Positions 47,236 through 58,065 are shown, counted from the first letter of the stretch. The stretch is 64,000 nucleotides of DNA from Angiostrongylus vasorum (GCA_018806985.1 JADANN010000457.1:1426001-1490000); one strand, 5' to 3'. Translations and numbers: made by a program. The notes: generated by a model from the sequence alone, not told the origin.

Positions 47236-49237
47236 TTCGTTGGACACACTTCCCTTACTTCATTCTAGCCCCCACATGGGCTCAACCGACCAAGTAACGT
47301 TGGTAAACAGTTGAACATCGGCGAAGAGGTGAAGAGATCAGCCGCAGCTCGCGTCATTTCGAGTGTTAAAGAATGTTGCTGTATTTTATATGTTGCATAA
47401 AAAATTTAGCGAAACTGTTTAAGTGGGCTGTTCTGGACCATAGCGCCCGAATCTGAGTTTATGGCTAGGTCATTCATGAGTAGGTAGATCGGCCGACTGC
47501 GCCGACTTTCAAAATTGGTTTTACGTACGGATAGCTTTCCGAGTCTGTTCACAATGGGCGCTTTGCTCATTTGTTGGAGAAGACCACAACTGTCCCTCGC
47601 ACCCCCCATTTATCTGATTACCCGTTTTCCTCAGAACTAATGGGAAGGATACAATTCACATGCACGCTGGCACACCTACGCAGGAATACACTGTTATATC
47701 TACATTATATATACAAATGTTTCTAGAGCCAGTGGTAGATTACGATGTGAAAGTATAAAAAGCCGTACTAGAAACACGAACAAGAGAAGAAAGAGGAGAA
47801 TGTTACACATAGACAATGAGAATACAACATTAGGAATCAGGCAAAGGCCAGTAATACAAATAACACTACTATGACAAGAAAGTAATAATATTGTTACTGT
47901 TATTGTTATTATTCGTCATTATTCCCAAGTCCTTTTTATGAATAAATGTAACACCAGCGGACAATTTCTGGACCTGGACCTAACATAGCCTCCAAAGTCA
48001 TCACTGATGAAATGAGTGATTTTTTTTCTTAGCGTCGTTTTTTAAAGAATAAAGCGCTAATTTTTAATAAGCTACTATCGGAAAGGCAAAACAATGCTCG
48101 TAATCACTTTTCCCCCATATTGCTAACGGCCACAGTAGAATGAAATTCTCTAAGAAATGGTGAAATTAGAATCCAAAGATTCGCAATAATACGGTTAATT
48201 AGGCCATTTTATTGAATGTATTCGTCTGTTTAATAACACAGAAAACCAATGAAACACATTGCAGAGTAAGAAATTTAAGTGAATAAATATTATTGTTTGC
48301 AGCATTCTAACACTAAGTGATGGCTTGTCTGCACAAAAAATCTTGCAGGTCACAGCACAATTTCCCACTGGGCAAGCACGAAGTTGGCATAAGCTTTTTT
48401 CAGATGCAATCCGCAGAAGGTCGTGCCAACCCTACCGCACCTGAGGGTCGGTCTCTGTGGTCTGAAGATAGGCCTACTGCCTTGTGGTTGGGCTCCTTCT
48501 AGGACGACACCGACTTTCCTGCCTTGATTTGATTTCGATTTGGCTTCGATGTAGAGTGTCTAAATCCTATTCAGACTACGTGATCTTAATGGGAGAAAGG
48601 TTTTCCCCACTTTACATTGTGGGATTCCATACAAAAAAAAACTAACTAGCCGTAATGTAGTCATAGCACAGAAATGCAAAAGTAATACTGTATCATAACA
48701 AATTTTTTATAAGTGGATTGAAAACAAGAGAAAAAAAAGAAACAAAAAAAGGAAAAAAAAGACGAATATGAAAATGTTTGTAGTCTGGTCAGCTTGAGGA
48801 TATCTTCTCTCTCAGATGTTGTTCTCAACTCAACAAAGGGCATATTTTCTAGGATATCACTCAATAGCGGTAATTAGGCTAATAGTCATACGGTAACGAC
48901 TTTGCGTTAAATCATCTGGGATGTGTGGCGTTGAAGTCAATTTTGCTTTGTTAGTTCCGAAGCTTTGATCGTCGTAATAGAAATCAGCAGCTTATACTGT
49001 GACAACTAGTTCTACTTTTACTATTTATTACACGACCCGATATCACATGTATAATTGCATAACAACCAGTCTGTAGTGAGTCATTAAAAAAACTAACTAG
49101 TTAACTATATCGTACGAAAACTCATTCAAGCAGAAACTTTTCATTGTCTTCTGACGCTTTTATAACAAATTAAATAGTAAGTAATAGTTGTAACAATTAA
49201 CAATAAAATTAACAACTGGAATAATAATGAATGATGG
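47236..49237. other. No recognised gene
   Basis: Short open frames only (47406-47609 -, 48317-48502 +, 48661-48864 -). AT-rich, no repeat family recognised. Confidence 0.45.
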
Positions 49238-49241
49238 TAAC

Positions 49242-49324
<83 letters not shown>

Positions 49325-49325
49325 G
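49238..49325. repeat. (AAT)n microsatellite
   Basis: About 29 AAT units. The tyrosine/leucine-run frames on the minus strand come from it. Confidence 0.95.
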
Positions 49326-49493
49326 TAATAATATAACAATAATAACCAGTAGTAACCTAATGCTATTTGTACGAAAGTAAATGTTTCCATTATCTGGAAA
49401 CAAACTTTGCTTAAATCGGTATCTTGTGGAGAAAGGCAGACCTGGTGGGCCATCTCTTACGATCAGGCCATTTCCATAGTGGAATCACTTACT

Positions 49494-50775
49494 TGTTGGA
49501 TACTTGGATACTTGGATGGTCCGTCTTCACGAGATGAGCGGACCTCAGCACATTTGCCATTCATTTCTTTCCATCGCAATAATCGCCTATGGTGGTGGTT
49601 TGATTCAAGTATAGTGGCCCGTGCGAGCCTCATACAGTGATCTGCAAAGTAACTGCAGCAATAGCCGATTAACTTTGTTTACTAACACGTCCGCCCAACG
49701 TGTAGGTGGCCGTCCTTGGGGACGTTGCATTCTCGTGGAGTCCACTCCACAGTTTTTTTCGTCCATCTGTCGTCTGTTTTTCTCATTATGTGTCCGGCTG
49801 ATCTGTGTTTCGCTATCGATGTATATTCTCCTGGATCTCGAAGATGTGACAGATTTCAAAGGTCAGGAGCTTCGCATTCCAGCTAGATATTGAGAGTGCC
49901 GGTTATATTTCTGAAGACATCGATCAAGCTCTCTGTGGGTAGTGCGGAATAATCTTGACATGGTTGAGATATCAGCTCACGTCTCTGCAGCATAACAGAG
50001 CGCTGGGAGGACCGTAAAATCAGAAACGTGGGCGCAGATTTTCAGGTGCCTCATTCGGTTGGTTGCTTCTTTAATAGGCTCGAATGTGGCCCAAACTGCT
50101 CTCGCTCTTCTGTCTAGTTCCTCCTTCATGTTTTTTTTTCTATGGCCATTCATCGTTCAAGTTATATGTACGAGGTGGTCTCTGCAATCAGAGAGCTATC
50201 TTGTTCATTTTTTTCGCCTTCGTACCATGGGTTTTTCATGAACTGGGTGTTTTTCCAATTCCGATCTTCTTTCTTGAGCTCATTGATCATCGTCTCTGCC
50301 TCGCTAGTACTTCTTGAGAAGATGTCAATGTCGTCGGCGAACTAAGGTTTGGTAGGGAATTTCCCACCAATACGGATGCCTTTCTCATCCCAATCGAGTG
50401 ACTTCATTATCCACTGCAGTGCACCACTAAACAGCTTTGGTGATTTTTCTCGCCATGTCGAGCCCCTTTTCCTATGGGCATGATAACAGGTCGATGGAAA
50501 AGCTTTGTTTTTTTGATAGATTTCTGATAAAAATTAGGGAGAGTTCTTATATAGAACGGGTCCACTCCTAGGCCGACGAGCGCTAATAGGATTGCATTCG
50601 TTTTGACACAGTCAAACGCTTTTTCGTAGTCGACAAATGTTTGGACTAGAGGCAGGTGGTATTCGCGACGAACTTTGATGACCCTGGACACAGTTTGGCT
50701 GTAATCCGTGCAGCAGAATCGTTGTCGAAATCCCTGCTTGCTCCACTCGCTGCGCCTTCTACAATGTGCTTGATA
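49494..50775 (-). pseudogene. RTE family 2 LINE: reverse transcriptase to 3' end (dead)
   Basis: On the minus strand, reverse transcriptase blocks follow in order: KQGFRQRFCCTDYSQTVSRV (50735), FVDYEKAFDCVKTNAI (about 50640-50595), PIGKGARHGEK (50475), a shifted SPKLF-like block, then FADDIDIFSRSTSEAETM (50345-50290). A stop sits just before FADD. The C-terminal region is scrambled by frame changes (YRRYIDSETQ and PQGRPPTRWADVLVNKVNRL at about 49760-49670). The 3' end has GAAGACGGACCATCC followed by repeats of AAGTATCC. The element is 5'-truncated where SINE-A starts (50786). Different family from 42950-46345: active-site context FADDIDIFSRST versus FADDIVLITPNI. Confidence 0.85.
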
Positions 50776-50785
50776 TGCACGATAA

Positions 50786-50907
50786 GGGTGCGTGTGGCGC
50801 AGTGGCTGGAGGCGCCACTGCGAGACACACGTGAAATCGATCCCCACGCCTATGGCCCACCAAGCCTTCCACCCCTCCGGGGTCCGCAAATTGGTACCAG
50901 ACTTGTC
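50786..50907 (+). repeat. SINE-A head fragment
   Basis: Well-preserved tRNA-like head: A box GTGTGGCGCAGTGGCTGGAG, then AAATCGATCCCC as B box, and the first part of the body up to ACCAGACTTGTC, where SINE-2 sequence begins nearby. Confidence 0.85.
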
Positions 50908-50927
50908 ATCAGATGAGCATCATCATC

Positions 50928-51085
50928 ACGGTGTGGTGGTAAACACGTTAGCCCTTGGAAGGGATGATAGTGTGTTTGATTCCCACCGCAGACACTTGCT
51001 GGCCGGAGTTTTGGAAATATTTCAGCATCACTGTATCTATATTTCACATCTTACCCTGCTATGAAAAAAAGAATAGGCAGTAAAT
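50928..51085 (+). repeat. SINE-2 copy
   Basis: GGTGTGGTGGTAAACACGTTAG as A-box region, GTTTGATTCCC as B box (close to the tRNA consensus GTTCGANTCC), GGCCGGAGTTTTGG and a 3' end AGGCAGTAAATAAAAC. It interrupts or replaces the rest of the SINE-A. Confidence 0.8.
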
Positions 51086-51544
51086 AAAACAGTACTAAAT
51101 AGTTAGTTCTAATGTTGACTGCTGTATCAATTTCCTGCGAAACACAATGAAGAGGTATAACGAGAACAAAGAGCTACAAATGACAACGTAAGAAATTAAA
51201 AATGATGATCTTCCACTTCTACGTAGATGAACAACGTACAACGGCAAAACGATATTTCTCAAAGGTTTTTTCACTTTCGGTAGGAAATCGTAGAAGGTGG
51301 GAAAGGCAAAAAAATAGTTGGCACAGAGATCTACATGGAGCACCCATGGGGTAGCTGCGTCAATGAAAGTGCAAACGCGGTTTGCCCAAAGCTATTTTTT
51401 TCACGTTTCAAGCGAGTCTATTGAAAAGAACTCAAACAGCAAAGTCGCCTGCAGGGAAAGTGTTTCCTCAGTGGAAGCCGTATGAAAGGCAAATCATTTG
51501 ATGAGGTTCTCATGTAACTAGGCAATGGCGTAATTGCTCCATTC
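51086..51544. other. No recognised feature
   Basis: Short minus frame 51095-51343 without a domain. Confidence 0.4.
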
Positions 51545-52015
51545 CCGTACTCGATAGGATATTCAAATTCAGATTTAGATAATTCAAAACCGACTTTCGT
51601 TTAACCTCGGCATGACAAGTCAATACGTATTCTTTTTTTAGATAAGCTCATAGATAGTGAGTTGTACGCTTCGTACTATCCGATAATGATATCGACTTCT
51701 ATAGAAGGGATTGTCTGGATTAAACAAATGGTTATCATACGACAATGACCGCTATCCATAAGAACCGTCCTGTATGAAAAAACCATCGCCGAGTGAATTT
51801 GAGACAGACGCCCCACTGAGGGAGATCCGGCTCGATAGGCGACGAAGACGCCACCTCGAGAACATGAACAGCTGTGGACCATTGACTCGGATCATCGGCT
51901 CTGATGAAGGAGAGGAAACTGCCGAAAAAGTTAGCCAAAAAATAAACAACATTTATCAACCTCGTGTAAGCCTACCAAATAAGGAATACATATCAGATTT
52001 AGACGTTTTCAAAAA
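51545..52015 (+). repeat. PLE terminal repeat with hammerhead
   Basis: Contains TTTAACCTCGGCATGAC (51600), GGACCATTGACTCGGATC (51877) and, after the ribozyme-like motif, TTATCAACCTCGTGTAAGC (51955). All are shared with the repeats at 57590-58065. No coding sequence; the minus frames here are shadows. Confidence 0.7.
51897..51936 (+). ncRNA. Hammerhead ribozyme-like motif
   Basis: GGCU / CUGAUGA / AGGAGAGGAAACUGCC / GAAA / AAGUU / AGCC. Stem I GGCU with AGCC is perfect and both core elements are intact. Stem II is imperfect and the segment after GAAA has an extra base, so activity is uncertain. Confidence 0.6.
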
Positions 52016-52264
52016 CTGATTAGTTTTTTTTTCATTCTAGTGCTTGCTAGTGGTAATAGAATCTCTACTATTTCCATTTCTATCAATGATCACAACTTTA
52101 AATGGATACTAGTAAAGACCCTTGCCCGCCTTTTCCGCACGTCAGATTCGCTAGGGGGACACTCAGCACTTCGCCTCAGTTGCTTTTTCGTTCGAGAAGA
52201 CACAAAAAAATACTGCACTTCAATAATGAGGTAGCTTATTCCTATTGCATTCGTTAATAGATCA

Positions 52265-52540
52265 TCATCGGGTAGCCCACCGAGGGTAGCCAAGTGGTGA
52301 TGGGATTTGATAGATACAGCGTTGAATCGCCTCCAGTGCATTTTCCAGCCACTTGAGTGCAAGATTTTCGTCGAGTCGACGCGAAGGACACAATTCGCAT
52401 ACACGCAAACGCATCCGCTGCAAGTCTGCCAGGCGCAACAAAACAGTGTCAGCCACTTGGCAATCTACTACTCCTACTTCACGATTCGAAAATTTGATTA
52501 CAAAATCTCCGAGATTCTGGAGAAAGTTCTGAAGCGTCAT
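52265..52540 (-). CDS. Candidate host exon, unknown protein
   Basis: A 91-codon minus-strand frame beginning MTLQNFLQNLGDFVIKF and including VADTVLLRLADLQRMRLR and DENLALKWLENALEAIQR. It has a balanced, low-bias composition with amphipathic helical segments, unlike the low-complexity or repeat-derived frames elsewhere. I do not recognise the family. A donor-like GT follows EAIQR (about 52315), so the exon may end there. An alternative overlapping minus frame (52090-52404) contains QLRRSAECPPSESDVRKRRARVF and could be a next exon after a short intron. It matches none of the repeats seen in this window. It might also be a fragment of an unrecognised mobile element. Confidence 0.3.
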   Translation of the reverse strand: MTLQNFLQNLGDFVIKFSNREVGVVDCQVADTVLLRLADLQRMRLRVCELCPSRRLDENLALKWLENALEAIQRCIYQIPSPLGYPRWATR

Positions 52541-52844
52541 TTCACAATGTGGGGTTTTTTAAAATAATCCAATTACATGGATTGGTTCATTTGATGATAA
52601 GACACAGGAAAAGCAGTAAGGCAGAGCCATGCTTCTCATTGGAGGAAGGCTTCAAGTATGTGGTTTCGGACAGAGAAGCAGTGAGTTGCAAAGTTGCTTC
52701 AAGGAGAGCGAAGTATTTTCATCGCAGTTATCCATTTGTTCTTATGTTGTATTCACGTATTACTTATTATCCACCATTTCTTAGATTGCTTAGAAATTAA
52801 TAATTAATCGAATCTGCAGTCCTATTCATACATATGTTTCAGGA
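52541..52844. other. No recognised feature
   Basis: If 52265-52540 is a first exon on the minus strand, this would be its upstream flank. No promoter element could be identified. Confidence 0.35.
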
Positions 52845-53305
52845 TACTTGGATACTTGGATGGCCCATCTTCACTGGTTGTGCGGGCCCCAGCACGAATT
52901 CCATTTTCCGGAGATTTGCTGGTTTAGCCACTGTGGTACTCCCTGGAGTACCGAGGACAGCCTAGCCAAAGTCTGCCCCACGTAGTCACCACTACAAGCA
53001 GTCGCAGCCCTTGCGGATCAGAGGGAGATTTGCCACCATTTGTGACTTTGATACAAGGACGGTGGTGGATCATGGTATTGGTTTACTCTTAGCCAGGCTT
53101 CCTGATGGAAACGCCCGACACCTTCTCAGCTGGGAAACGCTGCCGGGGGATGAATCGCCCCTGATGTACATCGCAGTCCGGCACCCAGGAAAACCTCCCA
53201 GCCACGATGAGGCGGTAAACCGTTGAGAGGTGTGGAATAGGTAATAGATGAAAACGACGATAGCATCACAAGAAGGTGGACACCTCATATGGTTTAGCCG
53301 GATCT
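52845..53305 (-). repeat. RTE family 2-derived composite repeat
   Basis: In minus-strand sense it starts with GGTGTCCACCTTCTTGTGATG, GGTTTACCGCCTCATCGTGG (a block also found upstream of the RTE endonuclease at 39200) and CCATCAGGAAGC. It ends AGTGAAGATGGGCCATCC followed by AAGTATCC repeats, which is the RTE family 2 3' end. No endonuclease or reverse transcriptase lies between. Near-identical in layout to 55445-55920. Confidence 0.75.
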
Positions 53306-53504
53306 ATACATCGATAGATCACCTCAAGTCATTTATTTGCCCCGCCAATAGATGCCATGTATTCGACATCATGATTACGTTGAAAAATTCTCCCGGTCAT
53401 TTCACTGCGTCAGAAATGGTCAGCATTATGGAAATTCTCAACAAGCACTGCTCGCTTCTTATATGCAGTTTTTGGACATAGTTTTCTTCGCACATTAGTG
53501 CATT

Positions 53505-53820
53505 TCGGCGAGAGAGTAGCGAAGTGGTAGTGATGGTGTTCATTACGCGGACGGACTAAACAATACCGGTGCTGGTTCGACCTCACACTGGTCTGAGCAA
53601 GTCTCTAATTGCTCCAGGTAGAAAATTTGGTGCTCGACTTTTTTGAGACAAGTCCACTCTCTCCAATACATCTGAGAGCGCCTTTGTGCTGCTATCCCAG
53701 ACAAGGCCGGTACCAATTCCCCGACCCCGAAGGGATGGGAGTCATGGTTTTCCCGGAGCGGAATCGAACTAGTGCCACGCTATGATGACGGATGTCACTA
53801 TCACTGTGCTATCCGCCCCC
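53505..53820. repeat. Two SINE-B heads in inverted orientation
   Basis: Plus-strand head at 53510-53640 (A box GAGTAGCGAAGTGGTAGTG, B box GGTTCGACCTC). Minus-strand head at 53690-53820 (A box GATAGCACAGTGATAG, B box AGTTCGATTCC), whose body resembles the start of the SINE-A body (GGTCGGGGAATTGGTACC). The B box of the minus head is nearly identical to the tRNA consensus, but anticodon and acceptor stems of a functional tRNA are not evident. Confidence 0.65.
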
Positions 53821-54618
53821 TTTAACTCGTGCCACACCTATTAATTTACAAAAAAACTCTTTTTGGGGGGAGCTCATGTCACTCCGAGAGACTGTTGTTG
53901 CTGAGGTGAGCACGCAACATAGAGAGTATGGCCAGTGAACAGGCGCAGAAATGCCTCAGTTCGAACACTGGGATACGGCTCATAAAGGGAAGATTTTCGT
54001 TATTATAAGGTGGCGAAAACATCAACGGAGAGAATCCTTCAGACTGGCTTGCTGTTCACTTGGCACGCGCTTATCAGTGGCATAGCATAGTTTGTCTTTC
54101 GGAAAAACATTGATGCAGGTCATTCAGAAACCATTCGTGGCCGAAAAAGCAGTTGCAGTCTCATCAAATAACTTTCAATTCTTACATGAAATCAACAATC
54201 TTCACATAGAAAATCAAATTCGGTGATGTACACATTGTGTGATGTTCACAGAAATACTCAGAAAAGAAGAAATATACTTCAGAAAGAAAAGATAACGTTT
54301 CTTGCAAGGGTTACATCTACCTATATCAAAGTGCTAACCGCTCTGGCATGTTCTTCAGCTATCATGATACAGCAGAATAATATCTTCCTTCTTATCTTTC
54401 CAATTCAACACCGCTATAGCGTTTTTTCAGTTGCGTTACCAACTGTCTATTATTCAGCCCCAAGTGGACCGCTTTTTTTTAGAAATCACTTTTCTGTTCT
54501 TCCCATGGCTGCTAAGTAGGCTCTTCTCAATATGTCCTTAGACAAAGGAGCATTCGTACACCATAGATCTGCGTAGAGACGCCTTCCCCTCATCTAGCAA
54601 ATCAGACATGAGCTTACA
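53821..54618. other. No recognised gene
   Basis: A 98-codon plus frame at 54223-54519 has no recognised domain. Confidence 0.4.
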
Positions 54619-54720
54619 CAGCATAACCACTATAACGCGGAGATATTTGCAAACTTGGACTCTAGGCCAGATTAGAAGCCGCGATTACCCTTTCCGAGGG
54701 GTTACTTGTGCATCTTATGC
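54619..54720 (-). repeat. Degenerate SINE-2 fragment
   Basis: ATAACCACTATAACGCGGAG, ATATTTGCAAAC and GCGATTACCCTTTCCGAGGGG on the plus strand follow the reverse SINE-2 order. Confidence 0.55.
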
Positions 54721-55444
54721 AGGATACACTGGCAGAATATGAACGTACCTATAAACAGCAGGGCAGATTCGTCAATACATACTATTTTCTGTGGATGTTT
54801 ATTGCATTGTTCGTGTCGTTGAAAGTCGATCAGTGGCCTCATGTTGTGCAACTTGTACTGTCATTCACAAGTTTGCGTTATGGGCAAAATGGAGTTTGCT
54901 AACAGACTTTCAAATCTCCTTCTCGTCATAACACGGAAGGGAACAGGATCGAGTGCAAAGTCAGGATGTGCACTTCAACGATTACTCAGGTATAGTAGCC
55001 TACCAATGCCCATCATAACGCAGAGATCAGTTAAGCTTTCCGCCTCTTCAACACTAACATATCCTTCTGTAGACCATATCTATTCGACTCCTTCAAGACC
55101 CAAATGTTTTGATAAACAAATCATAAAAATCTCTCGGTCCTGTACAGCGATCTGTTAATTGTCCATTTATGTTGATCTTGCTTTCATTAAGAAAGGATAA
55201 GTTGTGTGGCATTACATCACTTGACTACTCACCACTCAAATCGTCAGCAGGTTTGTCTCTCTATAATTCGGGTTCTTCAGTATCACCAACAGAAAATTCA
55301 GGAGGCTTCACTGTTTGCTCTGATGTCCAACTTCTCCATATGAAAAATCAATTGATATCGAAGTTGAAACCGTTGTCATCCGACGAGAATATGCACATGA
55401 ATAAGAAAGCACGTCATGAAAGGAAGAGAGCGATTGTGGAATAG
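54721..55444. other. No recognised gene; weak exon candidate at the right end
   Basis: A plus frame ending at 55444 (segments SGGFTVCSDVQLLHMKNQL, LKPLSSDENMHMNKKARHER, KRAIVE-stop) looks more protein-like than neighbours and follows AG-ended pyrimidine-containing sequence near 55275. Another plus frame is at 54841-55158. No domain recognised, so I do not call a gene. Confidence 0.3.
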
Positions 55445-55920
55445 ATAAGTTACCTGATACTTGAGCGGCCCGTCCTCACTCTTTGTGCGGGTTCCAGGAT
55501 AATCACCACTTCTCGGAGATTTGCTGGTTAAGCCATTGTGGTTCCCCGGAATCCTGAGATCAGCCTGGCCAAAGCCTGCCCCAGGTCTACACCACCACAG
55601 GCAATCGCGGCCCTTGTGAATCAGAGGAAGATTTTCCACCATTTGTGACTTTGATACCAGGACGGTAATGGATCCTCGTATTGGTTTACTCTTAGCTATG
55701 CTTCCTGATGGAAACGCCGGACTCCTTCTCAGCTTGGGAGACCCTGCGGTGGGACGAATCGCCCCGCTGTACATCGCAGTCCGACACCCAGGAACACCTC
55801 CCAGCCACGATGAGGCGGTAAACCGTTGGGAGGTGTGGAATAGATAATAGATGAAAAAGACGATAGCATCACCAGAAGGTGGACATCCCATATGGTTTAG
55901 CCGGATCTTTTACAAATTTC
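55445..55920 (-). repeat. RTE family 2-derived composite repeat (second copy)
   Basis: Same structure as 52845-53305, with the 3' end AGTGAGGACGGGCCGCTC then AAGTATCAGG at the left. In minus-strand sense a single frame stays open across almost the whole repeat (171 codons, to 55376). It begins MGCPPSGDAIVFFIYYLFH and includes FTASSWLGGVPGCRTAMY and GSITVLVSKSQMVENLPL. The other copy shares this frame up to a stop near 53070. It may be a leader or ORF1-like frame, or chance. Confidence 0.75.
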
Positions 55921-56337
55921 TTCGAAAGCCATAGAACAACGACTATGATTTCTCTACTGAAAACTGAACGAAATACTGCCCATTTATTGAGGTTACCAAG
56001 TTTGCACCCTACTGGAGGGTCTTTGAATCCAGTTTATACGAGCCTGAAGATGATTACTTCTTCTAACAAGCATATCCCAGCTCATATTGAATTTCATCGA
56101 TTAAAATACAAGACTATCCAAATCTAAAGATATTGGCATACAGCACACAAGTTTTTATTCTACCACGATAATCCAATGATTTTCGAAGGATTAAATTTCA
56201 AAAGAACTCAAAATGAAAACGCATTTTAGAGAAGCTACTACCTTTCTTCAAGGTGATAGAAAAAGGCCCTGCTATATCGAGTTACCAACTTGGTAAGTAC
56301 TCTAGTTACCAGGAATTATCATAAACAATGGTTTTCA
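55921..56337. other. No recognised feature
   Basis: The frame at 55879-56127 starts in the repeat and has no domain. Confidence 0.4.
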
Positions 56338-56425
56338 CTAGTTGAGAGACGGGCGAAACGCGAGTTCGCTCCCCACTACAGACACTTACCGTCCGGAGTT
56401 TTGCAAACACCTCAGCTTTGCTAAT
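56338..56425 (+). repeat. Internally deleted SINE-2
   Basis: CTAGTTGAGAGACGGGCGAAAC is joined to GAGTTCGCTCCCCACTACAG, so the A-box region is missing. Ends GTCCGGAGTTTTGCAAACACC. Confidence 0.65.
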
Positions 56426-56749
56426 AGTTTTTATTTAATTGATTTTTGGCAGGTGAACTACAGTAAAATAAGAATGCAGTAATAATATTACGTCTCTAGG
56501 TGAATAAAGGAAAAACCTGTCCTATAAGTCTGCGATGTTTTCAACTCCACAAGTCGTCGAAAAAAATTCTGTCAAATCAAACTAACGAAAATTTACCGTT
56601 TATGAACGAACAAAACCGAAAATAATCCCGTGTTTAAATCGCGGACGAGTTCACCTCTTTCCGGTCTTGCCGAAATCGAGGAAGATCGTGTGTTAATCAA
56701 CAGGAAATCTAGCCCTCTCGCAGGGCACCACTTCACGCACTCCACTGGA
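56426..56749. other. No recognised feature
   Basis: AT-rich, no coding or repeat signal. Confidence 0.4.
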
Positions 56750-56960
56750 TATTTTATTAGATCAATTCTCAGTAGAACTTGAGAAGAATAAAAGTATAAA
56801 TCTTTAGACAGCTTGCCTTACACGAGGTTGTTACATAGTTCCCATTCGGCTATCGCCTCGACATCTTCGGCTTTATCAGAGTCAAAGACCTGAGTCGATG
56901 GTCCACAGTAGTTTGTAGTCGTGTTATGGGTCTTCGTAGTCGCATAGAGTCGACTGTGAG
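56750..56960 (-). repeat. PLE terminal repeat, degenerate
   Basis: Minus-strand sense: GACCATCGACTCAGGTC, then a hammerhead relic at 56847-56885 (CUGAUAA and GAGG in place of CUGANGA and GAAA), then ACAACCTCGTGTAAGG. Same block order as 51545-52015 and 57590-58065. The ribozyme core is broken. Confidence 0.6.
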
Positions 56961-57020
56961 TGGAGCACTGCTCGAAGTTTTTATTATTATTATTTCAGCA
57001 GTCCATTCGATGTTAGCTAG

Positions 57021-57290
57021 AAAAGCTCTCGGCGTTGATCAATCCCTGAGGGATGCGTCGTGAATTCGACTTCACTAAGCATCGCTGGAGGTGATTGTAT
57101 GCATATCTGGGCTTTACAATGACCCGCGGTGGCCTACCGATGTGTCGAGCCAGCACTGCTATCCCCCATACAAGTCTAGTAACCAATTTGCCGACCCCGG
57201 AGGGATGGAAGGTTTGGTGAGCCTGAGACGCGTGGATCGATTCCATGTGTATTGAGGAAGCCTCCGACCACTGCTCCAAACGCGAACACT
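57021..57290 (-). repeat. SINE-A copy
   Basis: Full body in reverse (CTCGGCGTTGATCAATCCC at left); head diverged (ACCACTGCTCCAAACGCG). Confidence 0.8.
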
Positions 57291-57665
57291 CTTTCCAGAG
57301 GTGCCCCACACCGTTGATTATTTGAGGTATTTGAGGTAAGTAGCCAGACATTGTGATGTCACAAAACTTCTTCCTATTTGATGAAAACGAGGTTGATGTA
57401 AATGGACAATTAGTAGACCAGTGCAGAACCGAGGGATTTTGACGAATTGTTTATGGCTGACGCTTGGGACTCAATCGTGAAGGAGTGAAATGTACCACAA
57501 CAAGAAACGGTCGTTTGTAAAAAAATTACTGATAGGTGTTTTACGTCGCATCATGATAGACTGGATCATACTTCGAAAACGACTTTCCTTTAACCTTCAT
57601 GTGGTTAATCAATATGTACTCTTCCTTTGATGAGCTTACACGAGGTTGATATAGATATTTATTTT

Positions 57666-57703
57666 CGGCTTACGTTTCGACCTCTTCGTTTTCATCAGAG
57701 CCG
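57666..57703 (-). ncRNA. Hammerhead ribozyme motif (intact core, 5-bp stem I)
   Basis: Minus strand: CGGCU / CUGAUGA / AAACGAAGAGGUC / GAAA / CGUA / AGCCG. Stem I CGGCU with AGCCG is a perfect 5 bp; CUGAUGA and GAAA are canonical; the cleavage triplet is GUA. Stem II is short (AC with GU) and stem III has no loop. Confidence 0.7.
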
Positions 57704-57972
57704 ATGATCCGAGTCAATGGTCCACGCTTGTACGCTTGTTATTCGTCTCGATGTGGCGGCTTCGCCTTCGTGTCGAGTCAGGTCTTCCTTAGCGGCCGGC
57801 CCATCTCTTCGAATGAGGCGTACTCAATCAGTGATGCCCTTTCATGTAGGATGCTGATGGTTGATATAATGATAATGCCCGGTGATAACTACTTGTTTTC
57901 AATCCGGAAAATCCATCCTGCCGAAGTCGGTGTTAATATCAGCTACCACAGAGCGACCATCGACTCGGATCA

Positions 57973-58012
57973 CCGGCTTTGATGAAGACGAAGACGTCGA
58001 AAATAAATATAT
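57973..58012 (+). ncRNA. Hammerhead relic
   Basis: Plus-strand partner of 57666-57703. CGGCU and GAUGA are kept but the core reads UUGAUGA. Stem II GACGAAGACGUC is better than in the partner, and GAAA is followed by AUAAAUA instead of CGUA. Probably inactive. Confidence 0.5.
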
Positions 58013-58065
58013 TTATCAACCTCGTGTAAGCTCATCAAAGAAAGAGTACAGATTGGAGCCAGTTT

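Larger units (their letters stand above)
57590..58065. repeat. PLE terminal repeats in inverted orientation
   Basis: Left arm about 57615-57720 and right arm about 57955-58065 are reverse complements (CTTTGATGAGCTTACACG with CGTGTAAGCTCATCAAAG; ATCCGAGTCAATGGTC with GACCATCGACTCGGAT). The spacer is about 235 bp. Both arms hold a hammerhead or its relic. Confidence 0.75.

Noticed and set aside
49160..49453. Open frames with runs of Tyr or Leu
   Set aside because: They are translations of the AAT microsatellite.
50786..50860. tRNA-like sequence with A and B boxes
   Set aside because: It is the head of SINE-A: no complete cloverleaf with acceptor and anticodon stems, and it continues into the SINE body.
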